Shown one piece after another: positions 1 through 10,540 of a stretch of DNA of 64,000 nucleotides. Position numbers and translations under genes: made by a program. Each line of letters begins with the position of its first letter. The stretch's first letter is position 1. Source of the DNA: Rickettsia typhi (GTDB lineage: Bacteria > Pseudomonadota > Alphaproteobacteria > Rickettsiales > Rickettsiaceae); contig CAMBEC010000002.1 of the NCBI GenBank assembly GCA_945865485.1, positions 64,501-128,500 on the forward strand, in the 5' to 3' direction. Below the pieces are notes generated by a model. That model worked only from the letters and a program-made list of their open reading frames with translations, did not search any database and had not been told where the DNA came from.

Positions 1-1
1 T

Positions 2-1618
2 GTTAGTATTGTCACCTCCCCTTCTGTCATTGGCAACATAGATGGCGCATTCAAATATTTACGTGACTATCCATATACGTGCTGGGAGCAAATTTTGACT
101 AGGGGGGTAATGGCTTCTCATTATATTAATCTACGTACTTATATGCCAACAGATTTTGAATGGAAAGATGCCAAACAATTGCCAGAAGAAACTTTAAAAA
201 TGGCCGCAAACTTCCAGGCTCCTAATGGTGGTATGGCATATTTCATACCAAAAGACCAATATGTCGATCCATATTTAACCGCTTACACCGCCATTGCATT
301 CAATTGGATGAAAAAAAGTGGATACACCGTACCAGAGGAAATTATAAATAAATTGCATGGTTATCTTGATAATTTCTTAAAGCACGATACTTACCCTGAC
401 TTCTACGATAAAGGCATGGCATCTACCGTACGTGCTGTGGCACTAGCAGCTCTTGCTCAAAATGATAAAATAAGCTTAGCCGACCTAGAACGTTACCGTC
501 CACATGTGGCACAAATGAGCCTGTTTGGGAAAACTTATTTCTTACAGGCTGCAATGCATGTAAAAGGGGGAGAGAATTTTGTTACTGAAATATCTAAACT
601 CATCTTATCCAATGCTAGTCAATCTGGTGGCAAGTTTACTTTTAATGAACAACTAGATGATAGCTACAGTAGAATTCTATCTAGCCCGCTGCGTGAAAAC
701 TGCGCTATACTTTCGACCTTTATTGAATTAGGAGAACAGAAAGAAGGAAAAGAACTAGTTGAAGACATTCCATATAAATTAGTTCGTATGATCACGGAGG
801 CGCGTGGCAACAAGACACATTGGGAAAATACACAAGAAAATCTATTTTGTCTTAATGGACTGGTTGATTATGCAAGGGTATATGAAAACATAAAGCCAGA
901 TATGAATGTCACTGTTGCATTAGATAATAAAAAATTTGGTGAGACAAAATTTGCTGATGCAAAAGAAACTCCAGTTACTTTTATAAAAAAGATTGAATCA
1001 ACTGATCCTGGAAGAGACGTAAAAGCAACTATTATCCGCAAGGGAGATGGAAGGCTTTATTACACAACTCGTGTCAGTTTTGCACCCCTTAAGGAACAAG
1101 ATAGTTACACCAATTCTGGCATTGAAATCAAAAGAGAATATAGCGTTGAGAGGCAAGGTAAATGGGAACTACTTAAATCACCTTCAGAACTCAAACAGTC
1201 TGAATTGGTTAGGGTTGATATATTTCTTTCATTGCCGACTGCAAGAAATTTTGTTGTCGTTAACGATCCAATTCCAGGTGGACTAGAACCAGTAAATCGT
1301 GATTTAGCAACCACCTCTATCGTAGATGCAGACAAAGGAAACTTTACAGCGGCAAGTGGCTCGTGGTGGTTCAAGTATTCAGACTGGATTTCATATAACG
1401 TATCGCGCTGGAGTTTCTATCATAAAGAACTACGTCATGATTCTGCTCGTTTCTATTCTGATTACCTACCAGCAGGAAACTATCATTTGTCCTATACCAC
1501 ACAAGCCATTGCGCCTGGTAATTTTGTTATCATGCCAGTACACGCAGAGGAAATGTATGATCCAGATATTTATGGCAAAGGTATTACGGAGCAGATTAAG
1601 GTACATCAACAACAATGA
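2..1618 (+). CDS. alpha-2-macroglobulin family protein, C-terminal part (gene starts before the window)
   Basis: The frame is open from the first base, so the 5' end lies outside the window. Near the start is YPYTCWEQ (Cys codon at 80-82), the C-x-E-Q thioester motif of bacterial alpha-2-macroglobulins. These are large periplasmic or inner-membrane lipoproteins that trap attacking proteases by covalent attachment. What follows fits the helical thioester domain and the C-terminal receptor-binding-like domains. The gene overlaps pbpC by 4 bp (ATGA). That is the conserved yfhM-pbpC arrangement, in which A2M guards the periplasm while PBP1c repairs peptidoglycan. An internal TTG at 95 would give a product lacking the thioester and is not the real start. 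Family identity is very likely; the protease target is unknown. Confidence 0.93.
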   Translation, partial: VSIVTSPSVIGNIDGAFKYLRDYPYTCWEQILTRGVMASHYINLRTYMPTDFEWKDAKQLPEETLKMAANFQAPNGGMAYFIPKDQYVDPYLTAYTAIAFNWMKKSGYTVPEEIINKLHGYLDNFLKHDTYPDFYDKGMASTVRAVALAALAQNDKISLADLERYRPHVAQMSLFGKTYFLQAAMHVKGGENFVTEISKLILSNASQSGGKFTFNEQLDDSYSRILSSPLRENCAILSTFIELGEQKEGKELVEDIPYKLVRMITEARGNKTHWENTQENLFCLNGLVDYARVYENIKPDMNVTVALDNKKFGETKFADAKETPVTFIKKIESTDPGRDVKATIIRKGDGRLYYTTRVSFAPLKEQDSYTNSGIEIKREYSVERQGKWELLKSPSELKQSELVRVDIFLSLPTARNFVVVNDPIPGGLEPVNRDLATTSIVDADKGNFTAASGSWWFKYSDWISYNVSRWSFYHKELRHDSARFYSDYLPAGNYHLSYTTQAIAPGNFVIMPVHAEEMYDPDIYGKGITEQIKVHQQQ

Positions 1619-3825
1619 TACATACACCATATACTGGTAAATTTTTCAAATGGTCTTGTCTGTCCTTGATCCTTGGTTTAGTTATCTTTATTGGCAAAAC
1701 TATTTCAGACTTTACCTCACCATACATGGAGTTTCACGCTGTCCGCTCCGATGCTAGTAATTTACAAATTTTGGACCGTAATAATAAACCACTTACTTTT
1801 TCATATCAAACTCGCTGGAATACACACGATAATATAGCCCTACATGAAATACCAGAATCATTCCAACAAGCTTTTATATTAGCGGAGGATAAACGTTTTT
1901 TTGAACATCATGGTGTTGATTGGCAAGCAAGGGCTAGAGCTTTATCGGAACGTATTTGGTCTAGTAACAGGTCCCGCGGGGCAAGCACAATTACCGAACA
2001 GGTAGTCCGGATGTTGCACCCTAGAGCACGTTCTTATTGGTCAAAATGGATCGAAGGACTAGAAGCAATTGCTTTGGAAATGCAAGTAAGTAAAAGTGAT
2101 ATACTTGAGTTTTATTTAAACCAAGTGCCTTATGCTTCAAATAGAAGAGGTGTAGTTCAAGCAGCGCGGTTTTATTTTGATCGCGACCTAAACACTCTAA
2201 GCATTAAAGAAACTCTAGCTTTGGCTGTTCTGGTAAGAGCTCCATCAAAATTTGACCTCTATGGAGGCAAAGTACAAATTGAGGATTCCATTAATCGTTT
2301 AGCAAAAAAAATGGTGGAATGTAATATTCTTGATTCAGAATCAGTTATTAATCTGAAAAAACATAATCTTATCCTAAGTGCTGCAAAGACGCCAACATCG
2401 TCTTTTCATTTTGTCAATTATGTAAGAGAACACATAGGAAATCAATCTGCTTGGAATCAGACTAAAATAGTTACGACACTAGATAGCAACCTACAACAAT
2501 TTATCAATGATCTACTTGAAAATCGTCTAAAATCATTGTCATCAAAAAATATTAATAATGCCGCTGCAATTGTAATAGATAGCAAAACCAATGAGATTAT
2601 CGCTTGGGTTTCCGTCGGTTCTAAGTGCAAAGAAACAATGAATAAGGCTTCTGGGTGCCTAATTGATATGGTAACTGTTCCACGCCAGCCTGGTTCATCT
2701 CTTAAACCATTTTTATATGGTGCAGCGCTTGAAAAAGATTGGACAGCAGTAACAATAATCGAAGACTTACCTTATTCAAATAGGATTGGTCAAGGTATTC
2801 ACCATTTCCATAATTACAGCAATTCATACTACGGGAAGGTAACACTTCGAACTGCTCTTGGTAATTCTTTAAATATACCAGCATTACACACAATTAACTA
2901 TGTTACGCCCGAAAAATATTTGTTTATTTTACAAAATCTAGGTTTCAAAAGTTTAACGCAGGCTGCAGATTATTATGACGAAGGTCTAGCATTAGGTAAC
3001 GGAGAAGTAACCCTATTTGAATTAGCACAGGCCTATTCAACATTTGCAAATCGTGGGATATTCTCACCACTTAAAATTACCTTTTATCGTGATGCCCCAT
3101 CAGATAAAAAACGCATCTACTCAGATGAAGTATCTTCTTTGATAGGTAATATTCTCTCTGATCCTTGGGCAAGGAATCTTGAATTTAGTCGAGGCAGTGT
3201 ACTGAATCTACCAACCCAAACAGCAGTAAAAACTGGTACATCAAATGATTACCGTGACGCTTGGGCAGTTGGCTATAATTATAGATATGTTGTTGGAATA
3301 TGGATGGGAAATGCCGATTATAGCGCAACAGATGGGATTACTGGTTCATTAGGACCATCTCTTGCATTACGTGGTATTTTTAATGAACTCACTAAAAATA
3401 CCGAAACCGCACCACTTTATATTAGCCCAAAATTAGTAGCAAAAGATGTATGCATAAACCCTGAGGACTTAGAAAATCAAACTCTAAATTGTGCAATGCA
3501 TACCGAATATTTCCTTCCAAAAGAAGAAAAATCACCAGTTGAACTTGCTACTAACAAAATAGATATTTTTCGTCCAGCCAATGGCCTAGAAATGGCCCTT
3601 GATCCCCGCATACCGCATAACAAGCAAGCATTTGAGATGCGCCTATCAGGAGCTTTAGAAACAGATACAGTCGAATGGGTTATAGACAACGAAAAACATG
3701 CTCCTACATTAGGAATAACATTCTTGTGGCCAACAAAAATAGGTAAGCATTACGTAGAAGCTATAATATGGCGTAATGGCCAAATTTTAACCAAAACAGA
3801 GAAGCATGCTTTTAATGTAAAATAA
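1615..3825 (+). CDS. pbpC: penicillin-binding protein 1C (glycosyltransferase/transpeptidase)
   Basis: Bifunctional peptidoglycan synthase of 736 residues, close to E. coli PBP1C (about 770). One N-terminal membrane helix (about residues 13-32) anchors it. The GT51 domain shows EDKRFFEHHGVDW and RGASTITEQ. The transpeptidase domain has the active-site S-x-x-K in PGSSLKPF and the KTGT box near residue 540. The last 100 or so residues resemble the PBP1C-specific C-terminal domain (BiPBP_C). It is translationally coupled to the upstream alpha-2-macroglobulin by an ATGA overlap, which supports PBP1C rather than PBP1A. No terminator is evident downstream. Confidence 0.95.
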   Translation: MIHTPYTGKFFKWSCLSLILGLVIFIGKTISDFTSPYMEFHAVRSDASNLQILDRNNKPLTFSYQTRWNTHDNIALHEIPESFQQAFILAEDKRFFEHHGVDWQARARALSERIWSSNRSRGASTITEQVVRMLHPRARSYWSKWIEGLEAIALEMQVSKSDILEFYLNQVPYASNRRGVVQAARFYFDRDLNTLSIKETLALAVLVRAPSKFDLYGGKVQIEDSINRLAKKMVECNILDSESVINLKKHNLILSAAKTPTSSFHFVNYVREHIGNQSAWNQTKIVTTLDSNLQQFINDLLENRLKSLSSKNINNAAAIVIDSKTNEIIAWVSVGSKCKETMNKASGCLIDMVTVPRQPGSSLKPFLYGAALEKDWTAVTIIEDLPYSNRIGQGIHHFHNYSNSYYGKVTLRTALGNSLNIPALHTINYVTPEKYLFILQNLGFKSLTQAADYYDEGLALGNGEVTLFELAQAYSTFANRGIFSPLKITFYRDAPSDKKRIYSDEVSSLIGNILSDPWARNLEFSRGSVLNLPTQTAVKTGTSNDYRDAWAVGYNYRYVVGIWMGNADYSATDGITGSLGPSLALRGIFNELTKNTETAPLYISPKLVAKDVCINPEDLENQTLNCAMHTEYFLPKEEKSPVELATNKIDIFRPANGLEMALDPRIPHNKQAFEMRLSGALETDTVEWVIDNEKHAPTLGITFLWPTKIGKHYVEAIIWRNGQILTKTEKHAFNVK

Positions 3826-3918
3826 CCGGCTTGATTAGTAGCGTTTACTTTAAATTAATTTAATTGAATTAGGTATACATCTCATTAATTAACTAAATAT
3901 TAAAAAAATAACTTTTTA

Positions 3919-3947
3919 TTTACAAAGTTGATTGCTCCGCATAAGAT
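3919..3947 (+). promoter_or_regulatory. candidate sigma70 promoter for the 335-residue protein
   Basis: -35 TTTACA (3919-3924), 17-bp spacer, -10 TAAGAT (3942-3947), about 32 bp before the ATG at 3979. It suggests this gene is transcribed separately from pbpC. Judged only by resemblance to the consensus. Confidence 0.45.
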
Positions 3948-3978
3948 TAATTAACTCTAATATTTCACAAGGTATTTT

Positions 3979-4986
3979 ATGCTTAATGAAACTTCTCCTG
4001 ATGATACTCAAGGCTCTTTACTTACACCTGGAAGCATAGTAGCTATTACTGGCGCTGCACTTTCTTTAATAGGTAGTCTAGCAACTATTATATATGTAAA
4101 GGTAAAAAGCAGTTTTAGAGATGTACAAAATAGTAAAATAAAAATAGTCAGTAGTCTGGATGGTGATAGAATAGAAGGAAAGATTGTAATAAATTTAACC
4201 AATGACGAAAATTTTGCTACTACTTTAGTACAAGGCCAAAATGGTAAGGAAAGTGAGAATAATTATGAAACTGCGCTAAAAGAATTAGTCAGTAACAATA
4301 CTGAAAAAGAAAATGCTACAAATGATACGGAAACAATTATTAATACCCCTGCACTAACACAAAACTATTCTGAGGCCCTACAAAATAATAACAATGGCGA
4401 TCAAATAATTGCTGAAACCAGACACGATTTAATTAAATATGCTTTTAATGCTTATCTTAGCGTAATGAAAACTCTACGAGTTCCATTAAATGAAGTTGCC
4501 AATATAAAGAGCTTGGACTCTCAACAATTACCTAATAACCACCTAAACGGCTCTATATTTTTTAATGTAAAAGAAATCAAAAATAATACACAACTAAAAA
4601 AAGACGACAACCTACTGCATCCACCGAAGGCAGGATTAAAACGTCCACCAAAGTCTGAAGAACAAGAATTTACCCCGTCGAAAGCTGCGCAAAAAAAATA
4701 TACCTCTACCGAATCTTTATCATACGCCAAAACAGATAAACCAGAGAAAACAGACAAACCCACCAAAAACCAAGTTACTACTACTACAACAACTTTAGTA
4801 GACGATGTATTGTTAAGCGATACTGACAGCGACAGCGACCAAGAAAAAAAACATGTCCATGAAAAAGTAAAAAAGGATCAGTCTATTCCTGTTGAAACCC
4901 AAGTGAAAGTGGTTGTAACAAATACTACCGACCAAAGGATGGAGTTGGTCGGCGACGCTGTCTATGATGAACCGTATGAGGAATAA
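3979..4986 (+). CDS. uncharacterised membrane-anchored protein, low-complexity C-terminus
   Basis: I do not recognise a family. The 335-residue protein has one hydrophobic helix near the N-terminus (about residues 18-43, from GSIVAITGAALSL to IIYVKV), preceded by a short polar stretch without a typical cleavage site. It then has a polar Asn/Lys/Thr/Glu-rich region. Residues about 215-310 are highly charged and repetitive (KTDKPEKTDKPTK, a run of Thr, DTDSDSDQEKK), probably disordered. The form, one anchor plus a long polar disordered tail, occurs in many Rickettsiales surface or effector candidates, but no function can be assigned. It has its own candidate promoter, and a palindromic element follows before the convergent stress-protein gene. 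Confidence 0.75.
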   Translation: MLNETSPDDTQGSLLTPGSIVAITGAALSLIGSLATIIYVKVKSSFRDVQNSKIKIVSSLDGDRIEGKIVINLTNDENFATTLVQGQNGKESENNYETALKELVSNNTEKENATNDTETIINTPALTQNYSEALQNNNNGDQIIAETRHDLIKYAFNAYLSVMKTLRVPLNEVANIKSLDSQQLPNNHLNGSIFFNVKEIKNNTQLKKDDNLLHPPKAGLKRPPKSEEQEFTPSKAAQKKYTSTESLSYAKTDKPEKTDKPTKNQVTTTTTTLVDDVLLSDTDSDSDQEKKHVHEKVKKDQSIPVETQVKVVVTNTTDQRMELVGDAVYDEPYEE

Positions 4987-5010
4987 TACAGTTTACTAAT
5001 ATAAGGTTTC

Positions 5011-5072
5011 GCCAAACTTGATGCGGTATCTTCGGTATCCGGAGAAGCCTGAGATCGGCGTTCAGGATGACC
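5011..5072. repeat. degenerate GTCAT...ATGAC palindromic element
   Basis: The left half (AACTTGATGCGGTATC) and right half (CCTGA...TTCAGGATGAC) match the dispersed element seen at 43965-44031 and elsewhere, but are eroded. It lies between the convergent 335-residue gene and the universal stress protein gene, where it may also act as a bidirectional hairpin. Confidence 0.6.
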
Positions 5073-5201
5073 CGTTTCTTCGACTACCTGCAATATTAAT
5101 ACCGTTTAATTATGTTATGCTATAGCCGCGAGCCGCGACCGGAAAAAACCAAACTCTATATAATTCTTGATTAATTCAATAACAAGATTAATTTATAAAA
5201 A

Positions 5202-5630
5202 CTAATCCCTAACTACCATAACTGAAATAGAAGAATGCCTGACAATCTTTGAAGCATTTGGCCCAAGCATGTAATCTCTAAGCTGAGGCCTAACGGCTGA
5301 AATAATGATCAAATCAGCGTTTTCACTCTCTGAATATTTTATTACCTCGTCGTAAACGGCTCCTCTACCAATATAATAGCTAACATCTACTCCTTTTGGA
5401 ACGTACTTTTCTACTATCTCATCAAATTGCTTAGTATATTTTTGCTTTTGGTCGCTCATCCAGTGTCTTGGAAGATAGTCCTCTATCATTTTCATTCCAA
5501 AGTCAGGCATTATATAAATTAAATGTAATTTTGAACCAAACGCATTAACAAAATTCAAAGCGGGTGGAAAAACTGCCTTTAGAGACTGTTTATCAGCCAA
5601 ATCAACTGGAATAATAATATTCTTGAACAT
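5202..5630 (-). CDS. universal stress protein (UspA family)
   Basis: 142 residues with the UspA fold signature: N-terminal FKNIIIPVDLA (first beta strand and Asp), a central ENADLIIIS, and the C-terminal LGPNASKIVRHSSISVMVV. The classical G-2x-G-9x-G(S/T) ATP loop is only loosely kept, so nucleotide binding is uncertain. It is the third gene of a minus-strand set with a TAXI solute receptor and a DAACS symporter (25 bp from the receptor gene). UspA proteins often sit beside TRAP-type transporters and may modulate them. Cytoplasmic, as no signal or membrane helix is seen. Confidence 0.9.
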   Translation of the reverse strand: MFKNIIIPVDLADKQSLKAVFPPALNFVNAFGSKLHLIYIMPDFGMKMIEDYLPRHWMSDQKQKYTKQFDEIVEKYVPKGVDVSYYIGRGAVYDEVIKYSESENADLIIISAVRPQLRDYMLGPNASKIVRHSSISVMVVRD

Positions 5631-5655
5631 AAAAACTAAGCTATTTTAATAAAAA

Positions 5656-6588
5656 CTACTTTTGAGTATCACTCTTAAACCCTGGTATAACAAAACCACT
5701 TGTAAATTCAGAATCTTCTATATCATAGAGTACAGGATCTGAAGATTTAAATCTACTAAGTCTTGAATCTAAATGAGCTAGAAAATTTTCTACTATCTTT
5801 TTATCTACAGATTTACCAGCTACAAATATAGCAGAAATTGCAACTGTTTCTTGATCTTCAGTAATACCAGGATATCCTCCAGCCTCTAGCACTACTTTTT
5901 TAAACTGCGGCGAGTTTTTTACCAACAAATCAATTTTATCACTTTCAATTGTAACAAAGTCATTCTCGCATACGTGAGTAACCATATTAACCAACATATC
6001 TGGATGCCCAGTCATAAGCATGATAGCATCAATTTTACCAGCACAAAATTCTTTTGCATAATCTTCATGAGATATTTCAATATCCTCTGGAGGTTTTTTA
6101 AAATCATAATACGCGGCAAGAGCGTCATAAGCGACAGAGCTGTCAGACTTAGGAGGTCCATTAGAAATTCTCTTGCCGTCTAGGTCTCCAAAAACTAGTA
6201 TTTTATCATCATCCTTAACAAGGACAGTAAAATATTCATCGTGCAAACGCAATAATTGATACATATCTTTAAATGGCTCAGTAGCCGCAAAATAACCTGT
6301 CCCGTTATATGACTCCACCGCTAAGTTTGACAAAGTAAATGCGAAGTCTATTTTTTCTCTTTGTAATAGCCATATATTCTCTAGAGACCCAGTCGTTGGT
6401 ACTACTTCACATTTAATACCATCGTTAGCGCGTGATATAAACCGGCATAAATTCAATCCAATATTATAGTATCCCTCAAGCAAGCTACCACTACCGATTT
6501 TTATGATTTTTTTCTCGACAGCACCTGCTGAACTAACACATAATATTAATATCGAAACACTTGTGCAAATTAATTTCCAAATCTTCAT
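5656..6588 (-). CDS. TAXI family TRAP-type solute-binding protein
   Basis: 310 residues with a Sec signal peptide (about 1-23, ending near SSAGA) and then the TAXI core: IKIGSGSLLEGYYNIG, later VVPTTGSLENIWLL and DFAFTLSNLAV. TAXI proteins are periplasmic receptors that normally deliver substrates such as glutamate or other carboxylates to a DctM-type TRAP permease. No TRAP membrane protein is present here. Instead the gene lies 12 bp downstream of a DAACS dicarboxylate/amino-acid symporter and 25 bp upstream of a UspA gene, so it probably works with that symporter. Ligand unknown. Confidence 0.9.
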   Translation of the reverse strand: MKIWKLICTSVSILILCVSSAGAVEKKIIKIGSGSLLEGYYNIGLNLCRFISRANDGIKCEVVPTTGSLENIWLLQREKIDFAFTLSNLAVESYNGTGYFAATEPFKDMYQLLRLHDEYFTVLVKDDDKILVFGDLDGKRISNGPPKSDSSVAYDALAAYYDFKKPPEDIEISHEDYAKEFCAGKIDAIMLMTGHPDMLVNMVTHVCENDFVTIESDKIDLLVKNSPQFKKVVLEAGGYPGITEDQETVAISAIFVAGKSVDKKIVENFLAHLDSRLSRFKSSDPVLYDIEDSEFTSGFVIPGFKSDTQK

Positions 6589-6600
6589 ATCGACCTTCTT

Positions 6601-7806
6601 TTAAGAGTTATACATTTCTTTATCAAGAGTCCCTTCGGAGCTGTCTATAACTAAAGTTATAGTGGCATCCCCTGTAATATTGATCGTTGTACTTAGTAAG
6701 TCTAGTATTCTATCAATGCCCACTAAAAGCGCTACTCCTTCTATTGGCAACCCAACTGAAGTCAACATTATAGGTAGCATAATTATAAATGATCCAGGTA
6801 TACCAGCTCCCCCAATCGACCCCAGTGTTCCTGTCAAGATAATAACAATATAATCGGATAATGCTAAGTCTACGCCCATTGCTTGAGCGAAAAAAATAAC
6901 CGATAACCCGAGCTTTATCGATAAACCGTTCATATTAATTGATGCGCCTAAAGGTAAAACAAAAGAAGTGCTTGATTCAGAAACGCCCATCCTATTTTTA
7001 CATACTTGCATCGTGGTTGCTAAACTAGCTTTACTACTACCTGTAGACATAGCAATCATCTGATATTCGATACTTTTTTTGTAAAAAGGTATTGGAGAAA
7101 TTCTACAAAATACAAATATAATCAAACCGTAGATTAGATACTGTAGTATAAAGGCTAATATTATTGCCTGCACTAATTTCCCTAATGTATATATGATATC
7201 TAGTCCTTGGGTCCCAATAACCCAGGCCGTGAGAGCAAATGCAGCGTAAGGAGATAATTGCACCACCAAAGCAATCATTTTTAAGACTAGCTTCGCCGCA
7301 GAATGAATAAAATTTCGTAGCGGATCAGCAGAAGAGTCCATTCCATTAATTATGATACCTGTAAATATGGAAAAGAACACAACTTGTAAAATATTTGAAT
7401 CGGCAAAAGCTTGAAACACATTATTAGGAACAATTTCAATAAAGAACTCTAAAAGATCAAAATTATTTTCTTTAAAGTTTTTCTCCGCCACCGGACCCAT
7501 ATCAAGAACAACACCAGCGCCAGGCTTTAGAATATAAGCTACTCCTAGACCGAACGTTACTGCTAAGCAGGTAGTTCCAAGATAAGCCATCACAGCTTTT
7601 CTTGCCACTCTTCCAATAGAGTTGGGGTCTCTCATACCCGTAATACCGGAAACCAAACTGAAGAATAGAAGCGGAACAATAACCATTTTTATCAAACGTA
7701 GGAAAACCGTTCCAATAGGTTTTATAGTTTCAACATGTTGGGGAATATACACTCCGAAAATCACTCCCAGAATTAGGCCTAGAAAAACTTTATGCCATAA
7801 TTTCAT
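6601..7806 (-). CDS. dicarboxylate/amino acid:cation symporter (DAACS, SLC1-like)
   Basis: 401 residues, an inner-membrane secondary transporter for glutamate/aspartate or C4-dicarboxylates. Visible family features are multiple hydrophobic helices, the serine-rich reentrant loop (AMSTGSSKASLATTMQVC), the helix-7 NMNG motif (ASINMNGLS) and the HP2 region with GIPG (GSIGGAGIPGSF). Length fits GltP/DctA/SstT relatives (about 400-430). It is the first gene of a symporter-TAXI-UspA set; a good promoter lies in the short gap after cutA (7824-7852) and a G-rich ribosome site precedes the ATG. Substrate choice cannot be read from sequence alone. Confidence 0.93.
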   Translation of the reverse strand: MKLWHKVFLGLILGVIFGVYIPQHVETIKPIGTVFLRLIKMVIVPLLFFSLVSGITGMRDPNSIGRVARKAVMAYLGTTCLAVTFGLGVAYILKPGAGVVLDMGPVAEKNFKENNFDLLEFFIEIVPNNVFQAFADSNILQVVFFSIFTGIIINGMDSSADPLRNFIHSAAKLVLKMIALVVQLSPYAAFALTAWVIGTQGLDIIYTLGKLVQAIILAFILQYLIYGLIIFVFCRISPIPFYKKSIEYQMIAMSTGSSKASLATTMQVCKNRMGVSESSTSFVLPLGASINMNGLSIKLGLSVIFFAQAMGVDLALSDYIVIILTGTLGSIGGAGIPGSFIIMLPIMLTSVGLPIEGVALLVGIDRILDLLSTTINITGDATITLVIDSSEGTLDKEMYNS

Positions 7807-7823
7807 AAGAAAACCCCCATCAC

Positions 7824-7852
7824 ATTAGACTATAACAGTCATATAATTACAA
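7824..7852 (-). promoter_or_regulatory. candidate sigma70 promoter of the symporter-TAXI-UspA operon
   Basis: On the minus strand: -35 TTGTAA (7852-7847, overlapping the cutA stop), 17-bp spacer, -10 TCTAAT (7829-7824), 18 bp before the symporter ATG. Confidence 0.5.
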
Positions 7853-8170
7853 CACACTACTTGTATGAATCCAATCTATATACTTAACCAATCCGCCAGT
7901 AATATCAAGCTTAATTATTTGAGGTAATTGATAATTATGATTTAATTTTATCGATTCTTCAATAAGTTTGTAGTTTTTAGATGCCGCTTTTATCATTAAG
8001 CGAAACTCTTTTTCTTGCCGACATTCGTCTTCATAATAAAAAAAACTTTTAACTTTATCAACTTGAACACAAGCTGCCAACCTTTGTTCAACTAAATCGC
8101 TAGCAATTTTATTCGCTACCTCTTCATTATCAGTCGTTGTGATCACAACACAAGATTCTTTAGATTTCAC
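7847..8170 (-). CDS. cutA: CutA1 divalent cation tolerance protein
   Basis: 107 residues, the usual CutA1 length. It shows the N-terminal strand [17 protein letters not shown], the [11 protein letters not shown] segment, [19 protein letters not shown], and a C-terminal YLDWI-like motif (KYIDWI). CutA1 forms ferredoxin-like trimers linked to copper/divalent metal tolerance; its exact biochemical role is not settled. The start overlaps the queD stop by 4 bp (ATGA), so the two are translationally coupled. Confidence 0.93.
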   Translation of the reverse strand: MKSKESCVVITTTDNEEVANKIASDLVEQRLAACVQVDKVKSFFYYEDECRQEKEFRLMIKAASKNYKLIEESIKLNHNYQLPQIIKLDITGGLVKYIDWIHTSSVL

Positions 8171-8586
8171 ATTACCTCAACAAATGCATTAGGGGTTTCA
8201 AATAATTTAATTTTAATTATTTGAAATGAACTTTTAATAAATAACTTGGGTATAATATCTCTTTTAAGGTGCAGCGCTATATTCTCTGCAGTAGGATTTG
8301 CTTTTAAATAATATATATTCTGTCCGGTATAATTAGCAATAAAAGAGCCTAAATTCTCATCATCAGCATGCAAAATTACATTATGGTCAAGATTTAGATC
8401 AATCCATTCTTTCATTACAGATTTTAATTCTCCAAAATCTACAACCATTCCAAGATCGTCTAATTCTTCTGAGCTCGCTGTAATTTCAAGGACATACCTG
8501 TGCCCATGAAGATGTTTACACTTATGCTTATGGCCAATAACTCTATGACCAGCATCAAACTCTATACGACGAGTACATTCAATCAT
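8167..8586 (-). CDS. queD: 6-carboxytetrahydropterin synthase / 6-pyruvoyl-tetrahydropterin synthase family
   Basis: 139 residues. Zinc ligands are visible as FDAGHRV (His) and KHLHGHRY (two His). [16 protein letters not shown] and the C-terminal PNAFVEV complete the PTPS/QueD pattern. QueD turns dihydroneopterin triphosphate into 6-carboxytetrahydropterin for preQ0/queuosine; PTPS-III relatives can serve folate. folE, making the shared precursor, lies at 28155-28727. No queC or queE is in the window, so queuosine versus folate use is unresolved. The gene is coupled to cutA by an ATGA overlap. Confidence 0.9.
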   Translation of the reverse strand: MIECTRRIEFDAGHRVIGHKHKCKHLHGHRYVLEITASSEELDDLGMVVDFGELKSVMKEWIDLNLDHNVILHADDENLGSFIANYTGQNIYYLKANPTAENIALHLKRDIIPKLFIKSSFQIIKIKLFETPNAFVEVM

Positions 8587-8608
8587 AATAACACCTAAAA
8601 TTGTAAAT

Positions 8609-8674
8609 CGTCATGCTGAATTTAATCAGCATCTTATGAAAATAGAAGATACCGGATCTAAGTCCGATATGACG
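8609..8674. repeat. palindromic element, GCTGAA/CCGGAT-type halves
   Basis: Begins CGTCATGCTGAATTTAATCAGCAT and ends ACCGGATCTAAGTCCGATATGACG. Each half is itself a small imperfect palindrome, and the outer GTCAT/ATGAC ends are inverted. It fills the gap between atpC and queD, both on the minus strand. Confidence 0.8.
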
Positions 8675-8687
8675 ATGTATGACAATA

Positions 8688-9086
8688 CTACAAAAACTTC
8701 AGCAATTCCTGGCGCTTCTCAAGCTTATCTAAAATAATATATGCTTGCAAAGACCCCTGCTGCTGATCGAGAAGACTATTCTCCAGAAGTGTGATCTGGT
8801 TCATCACATCTGTTTTAGTTTCTTCTTCTAAAACAACTCCAAATTCACTAAGAATATTCAATTCTTCACCAGTAACTTGCGCAACCCCGTTAAAGACAAA
8901 ATACTTCTGTTCTACCCCATTAAGAAACACTGAAATAATACCGGTGTTAATGTTAGAGATAAGTTTACAATGTCCTGGAAGGACACCAAACATACCTTCT
9001 TGACCAGGAAGATTTACCATATTTGCCTCTACATCGAGAAGAGTCATAGACGGTAGTATGATTTTCACTGATAAAGTACTTCTCAT
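8688..9086 (-). CDS. atpC: F1F0 ATP synthase epsilon subunit
   Basis: 132 residues. The N-terminal beta-sandwich is clear (SVKIILPSMTLLDVEANMVNLPGQEGMFGVLPGH). The C-terminal helical part is Gln/Glu-rich. Epsilon is the rotary-stalk subunit that couples F1 to F0 and can inhibit ATP hydrolysis. It follows atpD by 7 bp and ends the F1 operon; a palindromic element, possibly also an end signal, follows. Confidence 0.95.
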   Translation of the reverse strand: MRSTLSVKIILPSMTLLDVEANMVNLPGQEGMFGVLPGHCKLISNINTGIISVFLNGVEQKYFVFNGVAQVTGEELNILSEFGVVLEEETKTDVMNQITLLENSLLDQQQGSLQAYIILDKLEKRQELLKFL

Positions 9087-9093
9087 ATCAAAA

Positions 9094-10533
<1,440 letters not shown>

Positions 10534-10540
10534 TTACCAA

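Noticed and set aside
95..1618. Treating the TTG at 95 as the start of the first gene
   Set aside because: The frame is open to the window edge and the thioester motif lies upstream of 95, so the gene is simply cut by the window.
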